Positions 28,502 to 37,553 of a stretch of 64,000 nt of DNA are shown here, in pieces. A program made the translations under genes and the position numbers. Under the pieces are notes generated by a model, which was given only the letters and a program-made list of their open reading frames with translations, was not told where the DNA came from and did no database searches. The first letter of the stretch is position 1. Every line of letters starts with the position of its first letter. The DNA comes from Planctomycetia bacterium (GTDB lineage: Bacteria > Planctomycetota > Planctomycetia > Pirellulales > PNKZ01), in contig JAIOPP010000075.1 of assembly GCA_021413845.1 (NCBI GenBank), forward strand, positions 62,001 through 126,000, in the 5' to 3' direction.

Positions 28502-29011
28502 ATGAAGTGTCAGAAGTGCGAAAAGCCTGCGACCTTTCACATTACCGAGCTTGCCGGCGGTAAGCCGAAGGAACTGCACCTCTGCGAAGAGCATGCCCGC
28601 GACTATCTCGCGGAGAACGATGCCGCGGAAGAAGCTGCCCCGGCCGGCGAATCGCTGTCGCAGCAACTAGCAGTCGGGCAGACGGTCGAGCAACTCGCCA
28701 AACTCGATAAGCAAGCCTGCCCAGTATGCGGGATCACGTTCTTCGATTTCCGCAGCAAAGGCCGACTCGGCTGCTCGCACGACTACGTCTGCTTCGAGAA
28801 AGAGTTGGAGCCGCTGTTGGTAAACATCCACGGCGAGACGACGCACACCGGCAAACGCCCGAAGCGTTCGCAAGGCAACACGGATCGCCTGACCGACTTG
28901 ATCCGGTTGCGTAAGGAATTAAAGACCGCCGTGCAGGCGGAAGACTACGAGAAGGCCACGAAGATTCGCGACGAAGTGCGACGCTTGGAAGGGGAGCGCA
29001 AGCAAACCTGA
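28502..29011 (+). CDS. mcsA: McsA-like protein with zinc motifs and UVR domain
   Basis: McsA is the zinc-binding activator of the protein arginine kinase McsB, acting with ClpC in protein quality control. The 169-residue protein opens with CQKC and LCEEH metal-binding motifs, has a second pair (CPVCG and CSHD..C), and ends with a UVR motif (ELKTAVQAEDYEKATKIRDE) that contacts Clp ATPases. It lies just before mcsB in the usual order, 66 bases apart. The upstream 40 bases are a repeat tract and no clear Shine-Dalgarno is seen. Confidence 0.9.
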   Translation: MKCQKCEKPATFHITELAGGKPKELHLCEEHARDYLAENDAAEEAAPAGESLSQQLAVGQTVEQLAKLDKQACPVCGITFFDFRSKGRLGCSHDYVCFEKELEPLLVNIHGETTHTGKRPKRSQGNTDRLTDLIRLRKELKTAVQAEDYEKATKIRDEVRRLEGERKQT

Positions 29012-29077
29012 CGACCGCTTGCAGAGTTCGATTTGTCCGGCATTCGCGCTTCTACGATTTCGAGAAACGGAACGACT

Positions 29078-29797
29078 GTGGATCTTGATGAATTAGTTCG
29101 ATCGACCGGTGAATGGCTACGCGGCTCGGGCCCTGAGTCCGACGTGGTGATGAGCAGTCGCATTCGCTTGGCCCGCAACTTGGCCGACTACCCGTTCATC
29201 AGCAGGGCGACCCCTGCCGATCGGGTCGAAATCGAGAAGTCGGTGCGCGAGGGAATTCGTCGGCTCGGCGATCAGTTTCACGTCACCTATGTCGACGTCT
29301 CGAAATTGGAAGGGCTCGATCGACAGTTCCTCGTCGAGAGGCAACTCATCAGCCGCGAGCATTCCGAAAGCGAAGGGGCTCGCGGTGTCGCGATCGACGA
29401 CAACGAACAAGTCAGCCTGATGATGAACGAGGAAGATCACCTCCGAATTCAGGTCTTGAAGTCCGGTTTCGATCTCGCGGCCGCTTGGCAGAAGATCAAC
29501 CAAATCGACGATCTCGTCGAGTCGCAAGTCACCTATGCCTTTCACGAGCGGCTCGGCTACCTCACGGCCTGCCCGACGAACGTCGGCACCGGCATGCGCG
29601 TGAGCGTGATGCTGCACCTGCCGGCGCTCGTCATCACGAAGCAGATCGATAAGCTCTTCCGCTCGCTGCAAAAGATCAGCCTCGCCGTGCGCGGTCTATA
29701 CGGCGAAGGCTCGCAAGCGATGGGAGACTTCTACCAGATCTCGAACCAGATCACGCTCGGCCGTGCCGAAGAAGACTTAGTGAAGCAAGTCAGCTAA
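29078..29797 (+). CDS. mcsB: Protein arginine kinase McsB, N-terminal part ending at an in-frame TAA
   Basis: McsB phosphorylates arginines and marks proteins for ClpCP. The 239-residue reading frame from GTG 29078 carries the phosphagen-kinase catalytic domain: SSRIRLARN, VSLMMNEEDH with the conserved acidic pair, ERLGYLTACPTNVGTG and YGEGSQAMG. It then ends at TAA (29795-29797) directly after KQVS, at the point where an alpha-helical C-terminal domain is expected; that domain continues in the same frame from 29798. Thus the catalytic half is complete but the usual tail is separated. A TCA-to-TAA change would explain it by one base. Alternative start TTG 29033. Confidence 0.85.
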   Translation: MDLDELVRSTGEWLRGSGPESDVVMSSRIRLARNLADYPFISRATPADRVEIEKSVREGIRRLGDQFHVTYVDVSKLEGLDRQFLVERQLISREHSESEGARGVAIDDNEQVSLMMNEEDHLRIQVLKSGFDLAAAWQKINQIDDLVESQVTYAFHERLGYLTACPTNVGTGMRVSVMLHLPALVITKQIDKLFRSLQKISLAVRGLYGEGSQAMGDFYQISNQITLGRAEEDLVKQVS

Positions 29798-29800
29798 GTC

Positions 29801-30151
29801 GTGCCGAGCATCATCGACTACGAACGCAAAGCGCGCGATTTCTTGGTGCGCGAGAGCAAGCAAAACTTGCACGATCGGGTCAGTCGTGCTTACGGCATCC
29901 TCCGCACCGCCCAGACGATTTCAAGCGAAGAGACGATGCACTTGCTGTCGAGCGTCCGCATGGGAGTGAATCTCGGGCTCATTCCCGAGCTTGAGATTCC
30001 GACGCTCAATCGGCTATTCATCCATACGCAGCCGGCACATCTGCAGAAGCTCAACGGCTCCGAACTCGACACGGCCGACCGCAACATCGAACGAGCCCGC
30101 TACCTGCGGCAACATCTGAACACCGGCAACGGCTCGGCGGAAAAGAACTAG
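29801..30151 (+). CDS. mcsB: McsB C-terminal domain, same frame after the TAA
   Basis: This 116-residue frame (GTG 29801, only 3 bases after the TAA) encodes PSIIDYERKARDFLV, RVSRAYGILRTAQTISSEE, RMGVNLGLIPELEI and FIHTQPAHLQ, which match the C-terminal dimerisation and phospho-arginine-binding region of McsB. Since it is in frame with the N-terminal part, readthrough of one codon would give a normal 357-residue McsB. It could be translated separately by reinitiation, be lost, or reflect a base error. It has no independent Shine-Dalgarno. Confidence 0.8.
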   Translation: MPSIIDYERKARDFLVRESKQNLHDRVSRAYGILRTAQTISSEETMHLLSSVRMGVNLGLIPELEIPTLNRLFIHTQPAHLQKLNGSELDTADRNIERARYLRQHLNTGNGSAEKN

Positions 30152-30162
30152 AGCGAACTGCA

Positions 30163-30465
30163 ATGCGTCGGCAACGTGGTTTGAAAGTCGTCGGTGCATT
30201 GCTCGCCTGGTGGTGGTTGACCATGTTCGACGCTTCGCCCAATACTTTTTGGGAGCGCCACTCGTTCGCCGGTCCGTTCGCCCTCCTACATCATTCCCAT
30301 ACGTCTCAAGATTTCTGGATCGCGATCGTACTCTTTGCTACGATTCTGGTTCCTGCGCTGGTGTGGGCGTGGAATGACTCGAAGATCGCCCTTACGCTGG
30401 CGATTTTGGCCGCCGGCGGAAATATGTTTCTGTCTATTCAATACGCGCTGTCGGCCGGCTGTTAG
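30163..30465 (+). CDS. Small membrane protein of unknown function
   Basis: This 100-residue protein has three hydrophobic segments (residues about 8-22, 50-70 and 76-97; VVGALLAWWWL, FWIAIVLFATILVPALVWAW, LTLAILAAGGNMFLS) and a His-rich short loop (LLHHSHTSQD). It follows the mcsB C-terminal part by 11 bases on the same strand. No family is recognised; probably conserved but of unknown role. Confidence 0.6.
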   Translation: MRRQRGLKVVGALLAWWWLTMFDASPNTFWERHSFAGPFALLHHSHTSQDFWIAIVLFATILVPALVWAWNDSKIALTLAILAAGGNMFLSIQYALSAGC

Positions 30466-30537
30466 CCGTCGGGCCGTCTTTAAGTTGGTATCCTCAAACC
30501 GAGTTGGTACCCGTCGGCCAACAACCGGTATGCCATC

Positions 30538-30631
30538 AGCCGGAACGCGTTAGCGTCCGGTCCCGAGCATTCCGGCGAGTCGAAGCCTAGCAATCACAAC
30601 ATGCCGGACCGGACGCTAACGCGTTCCGGCT
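30538..30631. repeat. Perfect 26-bp inverted repeat with 42-base spacer
   Basis: Arms at 30538-30563 and 30606-30631 are exact reverse complements and contain GGAACGCGTTAGCGTCC, within the gap 30466-30791 that otherwise holds no gene. From memory, planctomycete genomes carry many such GC-rich palindromic intergenic repeats. It may form a large stem-loop and could be a mobile repeat remnant or terminator of the upstream small membrane gene; no transposase is near. Confidence 0.75.
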
Positions 30632-30791
30632 AATCGGACGCGAACGTCTGCCGGGGAAACCGTGTCTCACTCCGGCCGATCGCCGCAGTCGCCCGACGTT
30701 TGGAGGCCCTTTGCGGCTTTCGGCCCGTCGATCACAATGAGACGGTCGCTTTCGTTCCGAACCGTTTCCGCTTCCGCCGCTCCGAGCCGTC

Positions 30792-32165
30792 ATGACCGAC
30801 GCACTAAAGATCCGCAGGATAGACACTCGCGAAGGAAACTCGCTCGCCGCGCTCGATGAACTTCGCGCGCGCTTGAGCCCGCGCGGCGACATTGTGAGCG
30901 AGGCCGGACGGAAGAAGACGATCGAAGTCTTCGGCGAGCCGCTGTCGCCGCGGCAAGTGGTCGAGCGAATCTGCGGCGATGTTCGGACCAAGGGTTTGCC
31001 CGCGCTGCTCGACTACACGCGCAAGCTCGACCGCGCAGAGCTGACTGCCGCAACGATGCGCGTCTCGCCGGGCGAACTCAAAGCGGCACACGCTGCCGTC
31101 GAGCCGGAGTTTCTCGCTTCGGTCCGTCGCATTCGCCGTAACATTCTCGATTTCCAAGAGGCGATCCTGCATCGCGATGTGCGCATCGAGCGCCCGCATA
31201 GCGGATATCTACGGCAGCGCTATTTGCCCCTGGCGCGCGTCGGGCTCTGCGTGCCGGGCGGGGCGGCTTCGTATCCGTCGACCGTGCTCATGACGGCGGT
31301 TCCCGCGCAAGCGGCCGGCGTGCCGAACATCGCGGTCGTCGCACCGCCGACGAAGTTCGGGGCCGAGAGTCCGTATATCCGCGCGACCTGCCATGAGCTC
31401 GGCATCACCGAACTCTATCGAATCGGCGGTGCGCAGGGAGTCGCGGCGCTGGCGTATGGGGTCGAAGGAATCGAGCGCGTCGATAAGATCGTCGGGCCGG
31501 GGAACTCGTTCGTTGCGCTCGCGAAGCAGCATGTCTTCGGCGACGTCGACATCGATTCGATCGCCGGCCCGAGCGAAGTCGTCGTCATCGCCGACGAGAC
31601 GGCCCGTGCCGATTTCATCGCTTCCGACATGCTCGCGCAGGCCGAGCACTCGCCTGGCTCCAGCATCTTGCTCACGTGGGATGCGAAAGTCTTGGAAGCG
31701 ACGCAACAGGAACTCGAACGGCAACTCACGACGCTCGAACGAGGCGACTTGGCCCGAGCGGCGCTCGAAGAATACGGCTTGATGATCCTCGTGCGCGATT
31801 CCGACGAAGCCTGCCGCTTAGCCGATCTCATCGCGCCGGAACACTTGCACCTCGACGTCGCCGAGCCCGAGCCGTTGCTGGAGAAGATTCCGCACGCAGG
31901 GGCGGCGTTTCTCGGCCACTATGCGCCGGTCGCCGTCGGCGACTATGCGGCCGGGCCTTCGCATGTGCTCCCCACGGGCGGCACGGCCCGATTTGCGAGT
32001 GGCCTCTGTGCGAATGATTTTCTCCGCCGCACCAGCGTCATCAGCGTAACCAAAGAAGGACTCAACGACTTGGCCGACGACGTGCGTCGCCTCGCCGACG
32101 TAGAAGGGCTGACGGCTCATCGCAGCTCGATCGACGTCAGGCTGCGCCCGCGTAATGACGAATGA
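30792..32165 (+). CDS. hisD: Histidinol dehydrogenase
   Basis: HisD oxidises histidinol to histidine in two NAD-dependent, zinc-dependent steps, ending histidine synthesis. The 457-residue protein is of normal family length with VGLCVPGG, the NAD-binding GPGNSFVALAKQ, IAGPSEVVVIAD and catalytic QAEHSPGSS, followed by PEHLHLD and GDYAAGPSHVLPTGG. It is the first gene of a hisD-hisC-hisB run on the plus strand. The ATG at 30792 has no strong Shine-Dalgarno. Confidence 0.96.
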   Translation: MTDALKIRRIDTREGNSLAALDELRARLSPRGDIVSEAGRKKTIEVFGEPLSPRQVVERICGDVRTKGLPALLDYTRKLDRAELTAATMRVSPGELKAAHAAVEPEFLASVRRIRRNILDFQEAILHRDVRIERPHSGYLRQRYLPLARVGLCVPGGAASYPSTVLMTAVPAQAAGVPNIAVVAPPTKFGAESPYIRATCHELGITELYRIGGAQGVAALAYGVEGIERVDKIVGPGNSFVALAKQHVFGDVDIDSIAGPSEVVVIADETARADFIASDMLAQAEHSPGSSILLTWDAKVLEATQQELERQLTTLERGDLARAALEEYGLMILVRDSDEACRLADLIAPEHLHLDVAEPEPLLEKIPHAGAAFLGHYAPVAVGDYAAGPSHVLPTGGTARFASGLCANDFLRRTSVISVTKEGLNDLADDVRRLADVEGLTAHRSSIDVRLRPRNDE

Positions 32166-32301
32166 AGAAGTTCGAATGACGAAAGAATGACGAAGCATTA
32201 ATGACGAATGGCCTAGCGATGTTCCGAAGCCCCTTTAGAGCTTCGTCATTCGAGCTTCGACATTCGTCTTTGTCTCACCTGACCTCTGACCCCCGACCCC
32301 T
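32157..32301. repeat. Intergenic AATGACGAA repeats and GACCTCTGACC tract before hisC
   Basis: Several near-copies of GAATGACGAA (32173-32210) are followed by their inverse CTTCGTCATTCG (32241-32252), then by the pyrimidine-rich tract CCTGACCTCTGACCCC at 32278-32301 ending just before the hisC start. Related words lie in front of pyrC (16420-16450) and mcsA, so both are dispersed repeat families placed at gene starts. They separate hisD and hisC by 146 bases. Confidence 0.65.
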
Positions 32302-32311
32302 CTCCGCTCCC

Positions 32312-33370
32312 ATGTCTTTCTTCCGTCCCGCCATCGATGCGATGACCCCTTACGTTCCCGGCGAGCAGCCGCGCGAAGGATCGAAGGTCGTCAAGCTGAA
32401 CACGAACGAGAATCCGTATCCCGCGAGTGCCGCGGTCGCTCGGGCCGTGCAGTCGGTCTTGGAGCGAGGGTTGCAGCGCTATCCCGACCCGCTCGGCACG
32501 GCGTTTCGTTTGCAGGCCGGCGAAGTGCTCGGCGTGCCGCCCGATTGGATTCTCTGCGGCAACGGCAGCGACGAAATTCTTACGCTCGCGACTCGCGCTT
32601 TCGTCGGCGAAGGAGAACTGCTCCGGTTGCCGTATCCGTCGTACATTCTCTACAAGACCCTCGCGCAGATTCAGGGAGCTCGTAGCGAAGAAGTTCGCTT
32701 CGGTGCCGATTGGTCGCTCGGCGCCGATTTCGTTGCCGCCGCCGAAGGGCTTAAGCTCGCCTTCTTGCCGAACCCGAACAGCCCGTCGGGCACGGTGATC
32801 CCGCCGGCGCAAGTGCTGGAACTTGCCGAGCGGCTGCCGTGTCCGCTGTTGGTCGATGAAGCGTATGTCGACTTCGCGCAAGAGAGCTGCATCGAACTAG
32901 TGAAGAAGTCCGAAAAGGTGCTCGTCTCGCGCACGCTCAGTAAGTCGTATGCGTTGGCAGGGCTGCGGTTCGGGTATGTCGTCGCGCAACCGCACATCAT
33001 CACGGGCCTGCGAAAGATCAAAGATTCATACAACTGCGATGCTCTATCGCTCGCCGCCGCGACGGCAGCGGTCGGCGATCAAGCTTGGCTCACGGCGAAC
33101 GTCGCGAAGATTCGTGCGTCGCGCGCACGGCTCACCGCGGCCGTTCGCACGCTCGGCTTTACGGCTGTCGACAGCGAAGCCAACTTCGTCTGGTGTACGC
33201 ATCCGACACGACCGCTGAAGCCGCTCTACGAACATCTCAAACAAAACGGCATCCTCGTCCGCTTCATGGTCTATGCCGGTTGGGGCGAAGGGTTGCGCAT
33301 CTCGGTCGGCACCGATGAACAAATCGATATTTGCTTGACGCTGTTGAAGGAAGGGCTTGCGAAAGAGTAG
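32312..33370 (+). CDS. hisC: Histidinol-phosphate aminotransferase
   Basis: HisC transaminates imidazole-acetol phosphate with glutamate, using PLP. The 352-residue protein has [10 protein letters not shown] near the start, [10 protein letters not shown], and the PLP-binding Lys in [12 protein letters not shown], with the arginine-containing RISVGT near the C-terminus. The ATG at 32312 (MSFFRPAID) is chosen over the open frame from 32201, which includes the repeat tract. It sits between hisD and hisB. Confidence 0.95.
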   Translation: MSFFRPAIDAMTPYVPGEQPREGSKVVKLNTNENPYPASAAVARAVQSVLERGLQRYPDPLGTAFRLQAGEVLGVPPDWILCGNGSDEILTLATRAFVGEGELLRLPYPSYILYKTLAQIQGARSEEVRFGADWSLGADFVAAAEGLKLAFLPNPNSPSGTVIPPAQVLELAERLPCPLLVDEAYVDFAQESCIELVKKSEKVLVSRTLSKSYALAGLRFGYVVAQPHIITGLRKIKDSYNCDALSLAAATAAVGDQAWLTANVAKIRASRARLTAAVRTLGFTAVDSEANFVWCTHPTRPLKPLYEHLKQNGILVRFMVYAGWGEGLRISVGTDEQIDICLTLLKEGLAKE

Positions 33371-33497
33371 CGTTACATCAGCGATTTTCGGGGCCGCTCG
33401 ACTAACCGTCAGAATCGGAAAAGTCCGGCGTCGACCGCATGGTAGAATTGGCGTTCCCGGTTCACTTCGTTTTCGAACACCCCGTTGTCTTCAGCTC

Positions 33498-34091
33498 ATG
33501 CTTCGCCAAGCCCACATCCAACGTAAGACCGCCGAAACCGAGATCGACCTCGAACTCACGCTCGACGGTTCCGGCAAAGCCGACATTCAGACAGGCGTCG
33601 GTTTTATCGACCACATGCTTACGTTGTTCGCCAAGCACGGCGCGCTCGATTTGAAAGTGCGCTGCTCGGGCGATCTACATGTCGACCAGCATCACACGGT
33701 CGAAGACGTCGGTATCTGCCTCGGCCAAGCGATTCGTTCGTCGCTCGGCGACAAGGCCGGCATCCGGCGCTACGGCCACTTCACGTTGCCGATGGAAGAG
33801 ACGCTCGTCACGACCGCGATCGATCTCAGCGGCCGCTATTATCTCGTCTTCAATTCGCCGTTTCCCACGCAGAAGATCGGCGACTTCGACACCGAACTCG
33901 TCGAAGACTTTTGGCAAGCGCTGGCGGCGAACGGGCTGTGCAACTTGCACGTCATCCTGCACCACGGTCGCAATAGCCACCACATCAGCGAAGCGATCTT
34001 CAAGTGCGCGGCGCGAGCTTTGCGCATGGCCGTCGAACGAGACGAACGAACGACCGGCGTGCCTTCAACGAAGGGCACGCTTAACAGCTAA
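33498..34091 (+). CDS. hisB: Imidazoleglycerol-phosphate dehydratase
   Basis: HisB (monofunctional dehydratase form) removes water from imidazole-glycerol phosphate. The 197-residue protein has the family motifs [23 protein letters not shown] and [12 protein letters not shown] with the His/Glu residues that bind two Mn ions. It has no phosphatase domain, as in many bacteria. Start ATG 33498 follows the hisC stop by 127 bases. Confidence 0.96.
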   Translation: MLRQAHIQRKTAETEIDLELTLDGSGKADIQTGVGFIDHMLTLFAKHGALDLKVRCSGDLHVDQHHTVEDVGICLGQAIRSSLGDKAGIRRYGHFTLPMEETLVTTAIDLSGRYYLVFNSPFPTQKIGDFDTELVEDFWQALAANGLCNLHVILHHGRNSHHISEAIFKCAARALRMAVERDERTTGVPSTKGTLNS

Positions 34092-34113
34092 GCCGGGTCG
34101 AAGGACGCGCCCG

Positions 34114-35268
34114 TTAATTCTTCGGCAGATACTTCGCCAACAAAATGCCTAAGAAGTACAGCACGGTCAGCGGCAGCGCCATCAGGAAGATGCTGTAGGG
34201 ATCGGCCGGCGTCAGGATCGCCGAGATGACGAAGATGACGAGCACGGCGATGCGCCACTTCTCCAAAAACACGTTGACGGAGAGGACCCCGATACGCTCG
34301 AGAAACAGCATCACCAGCGGCAACTGAAAGCTCACGCCGAACCCAAGCGGCAACAGCAGCACGAAGCCGAGCCATTCGCTGATCTTTGGGTCGGGATCGA
34401 TCCCGAGCGACTGATTGAAGCCGAGCAAGAAGTTCAACACCGGCTCGAAGACGAACAGATAGGCAGTCGCGGCCCCGAGAAAGAAGAGCCCCAGGCTGAA
34501 CGGTAAGAACATGTAAACGTATTTTCGCTCCGTCGGGTAAAGGCCCGAGGCGACGAACATCCAGATCTGATAGAAGACCCAAGGGCTTGAGACGAGCACG
34601 CCGACGACGAGCGCGGCCTTAAGCCAGACGGTGAACACTTCGCTCACGCCGGTTCCTTGCAGCTTGAACCGTGGATCGCTATCGAGCGGGTGCCAGAGCA
34701 AGAGCGGCGCTAAGTTCGCACGGTTGTAGCGCGACGGCGGTTCCTCAGGCGTCTTCCCATCGGCAGCCTTCGGCTCATCCGGCTTCACCTTTTTCACGTC
34801 GCCGGGAACGAGATCCGTAGGGTTCGCTTCCGTGGTCTTAGTGGCGTCTTCGCCCCCTCCCGGCTTGGCCGCCGCAGGAATTCGCAGCGAGTCGAGCGAG
34901 TCTTGAAGCGTCGAGGGATGGACGAATTCCAACTCGAAGATCAGCTCTTTTTCCTCTTTGAGTTGCGGTCGAGCGATCCTCTTAACCTCGTCTAAGGTGT
35001 AAGGAATCGGTCTGCCGATGGCGGTTTGTTCTTGCGACCACTTTTCGTATTCCGCTTCCGCAGCGGTGCGGTAGTAGTCCTTCAAGGCGATCTTGAGCGG
35101 CCGTTCGATCATCGCGACGACGTAGTCGCCTAAGAAAAAACCGCCGATCGTGCCGATCACCAGCCCGACGATCGCCCTCCAGAGGCAAACTCGCAACTCT
35201 TCGAGGTGTTCCCCGAAGGTCATCGTCGTTTCGGCGAAAAGGTCGTCGTCGGACTTCTTGGCGGGCAT
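34114..35268 (-). CDS. tatC: Sec-independent protein translocase TatC with an enlarged first periplasmic loop
   Basis: TatC is the Tat signal-peptide receptor. The protein has the TatC N-terminus TFGEHLEELR (residues 17-26), six membrane segments, and the conserved cytosolic and periplasmic motifs (SPWVFYQIWMFVASGL, LTPADPYSIFLMALPL). At 384 residues it is far above the usual 240-260 because the loop between helices 1 and 2 spans about residues 50-208, charged and Pro-rich. It converges with hisB, 22 bases apart. A tatA/B partner is not in this window. Confidence 0.92.
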   Translation of the reverse strand: MPAKKSDDDLFAETTMTFGEHLEELRVCLWRAIVGLVIGTIGGFFLGDYVVAMIERPLKIALKDYYRTAAEAEYEKWSQEQTAIGRPIPYTLDEVKRIARPQLKEEKELIFELEFVHPSTLQDSLDSLRIPAAAKPGGGEDATKTTEANPTDLVPGDVKKVKPDEPKAADGKTPEEPPSRYNRANLAPLLLWHPLDSDPRFKLQGTGVSEVFTVWLKAALVVGVLVSSPWVFYQIWMFVASGLYPTERKYVYMFLPFSLGLFFLGAATAYLFVFEPVLNFLLGFNQSLGIDPDPKISEWLGFVLLLPLGFGVSFQLPLVMLFLERIGVLSVNVFLEKWRIAVLVIFVISAILTPADPYSIFLMALPLTVLYFLGILLAKYLPKN

Positions 35269-35481
35269 GACGTGGGGCGGCCGATCGAGGAAGGATTGCT
35301 TCAGAGGGTAGGCCGACGAGCGGTGGGCGACGGCAATTCGTTCCTAGAGTTCCATCCCGGTTTTCCTGCCGAATCGGCAGGAAACGCATAGTGATGGTCT
35401 TTCTAAGAAGAATCTCGATAATAACAGCCGATCGACCGACCGACAACCAACCGTGATCCGAGTTTGCCCCTCGAATTTTCG

Positions 35482-36441
35482 ATGAAAATCACATCGCCAC
35501 TTCGCTTTCGCCCGGTTCTCAAGCGCGCCTTGTGGGGCGGCCGACGGCTCGGGGAAGTCCTACGCAAACCGATCGGTGCGGAAGCGGACTATGCCGAAAG
35601 TTGGGAAATCGTCGACCATGGGCAAGATCAGAGCGTCGTCGACGCCGGGCCTTGGGTCGGTCGCACGCTCGGCGAACTGACCGCGAACGAAGGGGAATAT
35701 CTTCTCGGACGCCATCACCCTCAAGCTCGCTTCCCGCTCTTGTTTAAGTTTCTCGATTGCCGCGAGAAGCTTTCCGTGCAGGTTCATCCGGACGATGCTT
35801 GCGCGGCGCTGCTCGATCCGCCCGACCTCGGCAAGACGGAAGCTTGGACGATCTTGGATGCCGTACCCGGTAGCTTGATCTATGCCGGATTGAAACGCGG
35901 CTTCGACCGTGCGGCACTCGCGCGGGAAGTGAACCGCGGAACCTGCGATCTCACGCTCCATTCCTTCGAGCCGGCCAAAGGAGAATGTCTGTTCTTGCCC
36001 GCCGGTGTCGTCCATGCGCCGGGCGGAGGGCTTCTTATCGCCGAGATTCAGCAAGCCAGCAACACGACGTTCCGCCTCTTCGACTGGAACCGCACCGATG
36101 CCGCCGGCCGCGCGCGCCAACTCCACATCGATCAAGCGCTCGATTCGATCGACTATGACTACGGGCCCGCTCTGCCGCAAAGTCCTCGCCCCACGGACGA
36201 GCGACAAGTCGAACGACTCGTGACTTGCGAGCAATTCATCTTGGAGCGGCTGTTGCTTACGGATCCGTATGCGATTCCGGCCGACGAGCGGTTTCGAATT
36301 CTCGCGGTCGTTTCCGGCGCTGCGATGATCGGCGCAGAAACGTTCGCCGTCGGGGAGACCTGCTTGGTTCCGGCGTCGCTCGGCGGCGTGACCATCGTGC
36401 CGCAAGGACAAGCCGTCGTCCTTTCGGCATTTCTTCCCTAG
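35482..36441 (+). CDS. manA: Type I mannose-6-phosphate isomerase-like protein
   Basis: Type I ManA interconverts fructose-6-phosphate and mannose-6-phosphate with zinc in a cupin fold. The 319-residue protein has the substrate/zinc motif QVHPDD, a metal-binding HAPGGG region and EIQQASNTTFRLFDWNR. The ATG at 35482 is preferred to the frame-opening upstream codon at 35464. It lies alone, divergent from tatC with about 210 bases between. Exact substrate is assumed by family. Confidence 0.88.
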   Translation: MKITSPLRFRPVLKRALWGGRRLGEVLRKPIGAEADYAESWEIVDHGQDQSVVDAGPWVGRTLGELTANEGEYLLGRHHPQARFPLLFKFLDCREKLSVQVHPDDACAALLDPPDLGKTEAWTILDAVPGSLIYAGLKRGFDRAALAREVNRGTCDLTLHSFEPAKGECLFLPAGVVHAPGGGLLIAEIQQASNTTFRLFDWNRTDAAGRARQLHIDQALDSIDYDYGPALPQSPRPTDERQVERLVTCEQFILERLLLTDPYAIPADERFRILAVVSGAAMIGAETFAVGETCLVPASLGGVTIVPQGQAVVLSAFLP

Positions 36442-36623
36442 CTCCTGTCGACCGGCGCTCACCGCTACAACCGGCGCAATGCTAACGGCGCGACGTCATA
36501 AGCGGCGTCTCCGGCGAACCATTGAAGTCGAATTCTCCGCCGGACGATGCCAACCTCAGCGGCATTGCCGGCCCTCTCAGGCGCATCTGAAGGTCGGCGA
36601 TTCCGGTCGAACGCTCGAAGATC

Positions 36624-36643
36624 CGCACCCTTGGAAGGGTGCG
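36624..36643. promoter_or_regulatory. Small palindrome upstream of the lipoprotein gene
   Basis: CGCACCC-TTGGAA-GGGTGCG is a perfect 7-bp stem with a 6-base centre (9 bp if closed), located 25 bases upstream of the ATG at 36668. It could be an operator or RNA hairpin in the leader; function unknown. Confidence 0.35.
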
Positions 36644-36667
36644 AGCCGCGGCATGAGGAAGACCTCG

Positions 36668-36934
36668 ATGGATCGAATCCTAAAGCTATCGTTCATCGCC
36701 ATCACGCTCGCATCTGCGACGGGCTGCCCCGGCACCGGCAAGCCGCAACTGTTTTCGCCGTTCGGCCCCTCAGCCAAAGCGCAGCGCGTAGAAGCTCAGC
36801 GATTCGATCCGTATCCCGAAACGAACATCGGGCCGCGCGTCGAAGGGGGACGTCCCGATGGCTACACGGCGCCTCCGCCGGAGACGCAACGAGGTCGGCC
36901 CAATCAATGGAACGCCCCGGCTTACGGGAGCTAG
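36668..36934 (+). CDS. Short lipoprotein, copy 1 of a tandem pair
   Basis: The 88-residue protein has a lipoprotein signal (ILKLSFIAITLASATGC, Cys near residue 20). The mature part contains RFDPYPETNIGPRVEGGRP and a C-terminal GRPNQWNAPAYGS, both shared with the neighbouring gene at 37086-37361. ATG 36668 has GAGGAAG upstream; ATG 36653 is an alternative. Low complexity and Pro/Gly content suggest an extended surface or periplasmic peptide. The function is unknown. Confidence 0.75.
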   Translation: MDRILKLSFIAITLASATGCPGTGKPQLFSPFGPSAKAQRVEAQRFDPYPETNIGPRVEGGRPDGYTAPPPETQRGRPNQWNAPAYGS

Positions 36935-37085
36935 CCGGCGGTTCGCTGAGGCTGATTCTCGCGATCGAGGCCCAATGGCTTCGCCGGCATCACGACGCCG
37001 GCAGAAACATCCCTTGGGGTAGGTCGACGCTTCGCGTATAGTCCGCGGCCCTTGGTTGCCGTGACATGCTCGGAGGAGAACCGCG

Positions 37086-37361
37086 ATGGCTCGCGTCGAA
37101 AAATTTGTTTTGCTCGTCGCGCTCGTCCTGTCCGTAGCGGGCTGCCGAGGCAATCCGCAATTCGGCACGCCGAAATTGCTCGAACCGGCCGGCTCCGAAA
37201 CGTATCAGCAAACGCGAGCCCAACGATTCGACCCCTATCCCGACACGAATATCGGCCCGAATGTCGAAGGGGGGCGACCCGAAGGCTACACCCAACCTCC
37301 TCCGGAACCTGCGCGCGGGCGGGCGAATCAATGGAATGCCGCCCCTGCTTTCGGCAGCTAA
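37086..37361 (+). CDS. Short lipoprotein, copy 2 of a tandem pair
   Basis: The 91-residue paralogue of the preceding gene has the signal FVLLVALVLSVAGC and the same RFDPYPDTNIGPNVEGGRP and GRANQWNA motifs. A clear GGAGGAG precedes the ATG at 37086. The two copies are separated by about 150 bases and have kept the core motif while their N- and C-terminal linkers diverged, so they are an old duplication rather than an assembly artefact. Confidence 0.8.
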   Translation: MARVEKFVLLVALVLSVAGCRGNPQFGTPKLLEPAGSETYQQTRAQRFDPYPDTNIGPNVEGGRPEGYTQPPPEPARGRANQWNAAPAFGS

Positions 37362-37553
37362 GCGGGCCGTCGGCGACGATTCTCGATCGGTTCTTAGCCG
37401 CTGAGCGATTCGAATTCGCCCCTGGGTGTCGGGGCGGCAGCGGATTATGATGGCGTCTTCGTCTTGAGCGGCCGGCGTTTCTGCGCGGTTGCTCTTTCTG
37501 CGTCGTGCCTTGGTGCGCGTCGTGCGCCCCCCATCATTCGTCTGAGCATTGCC

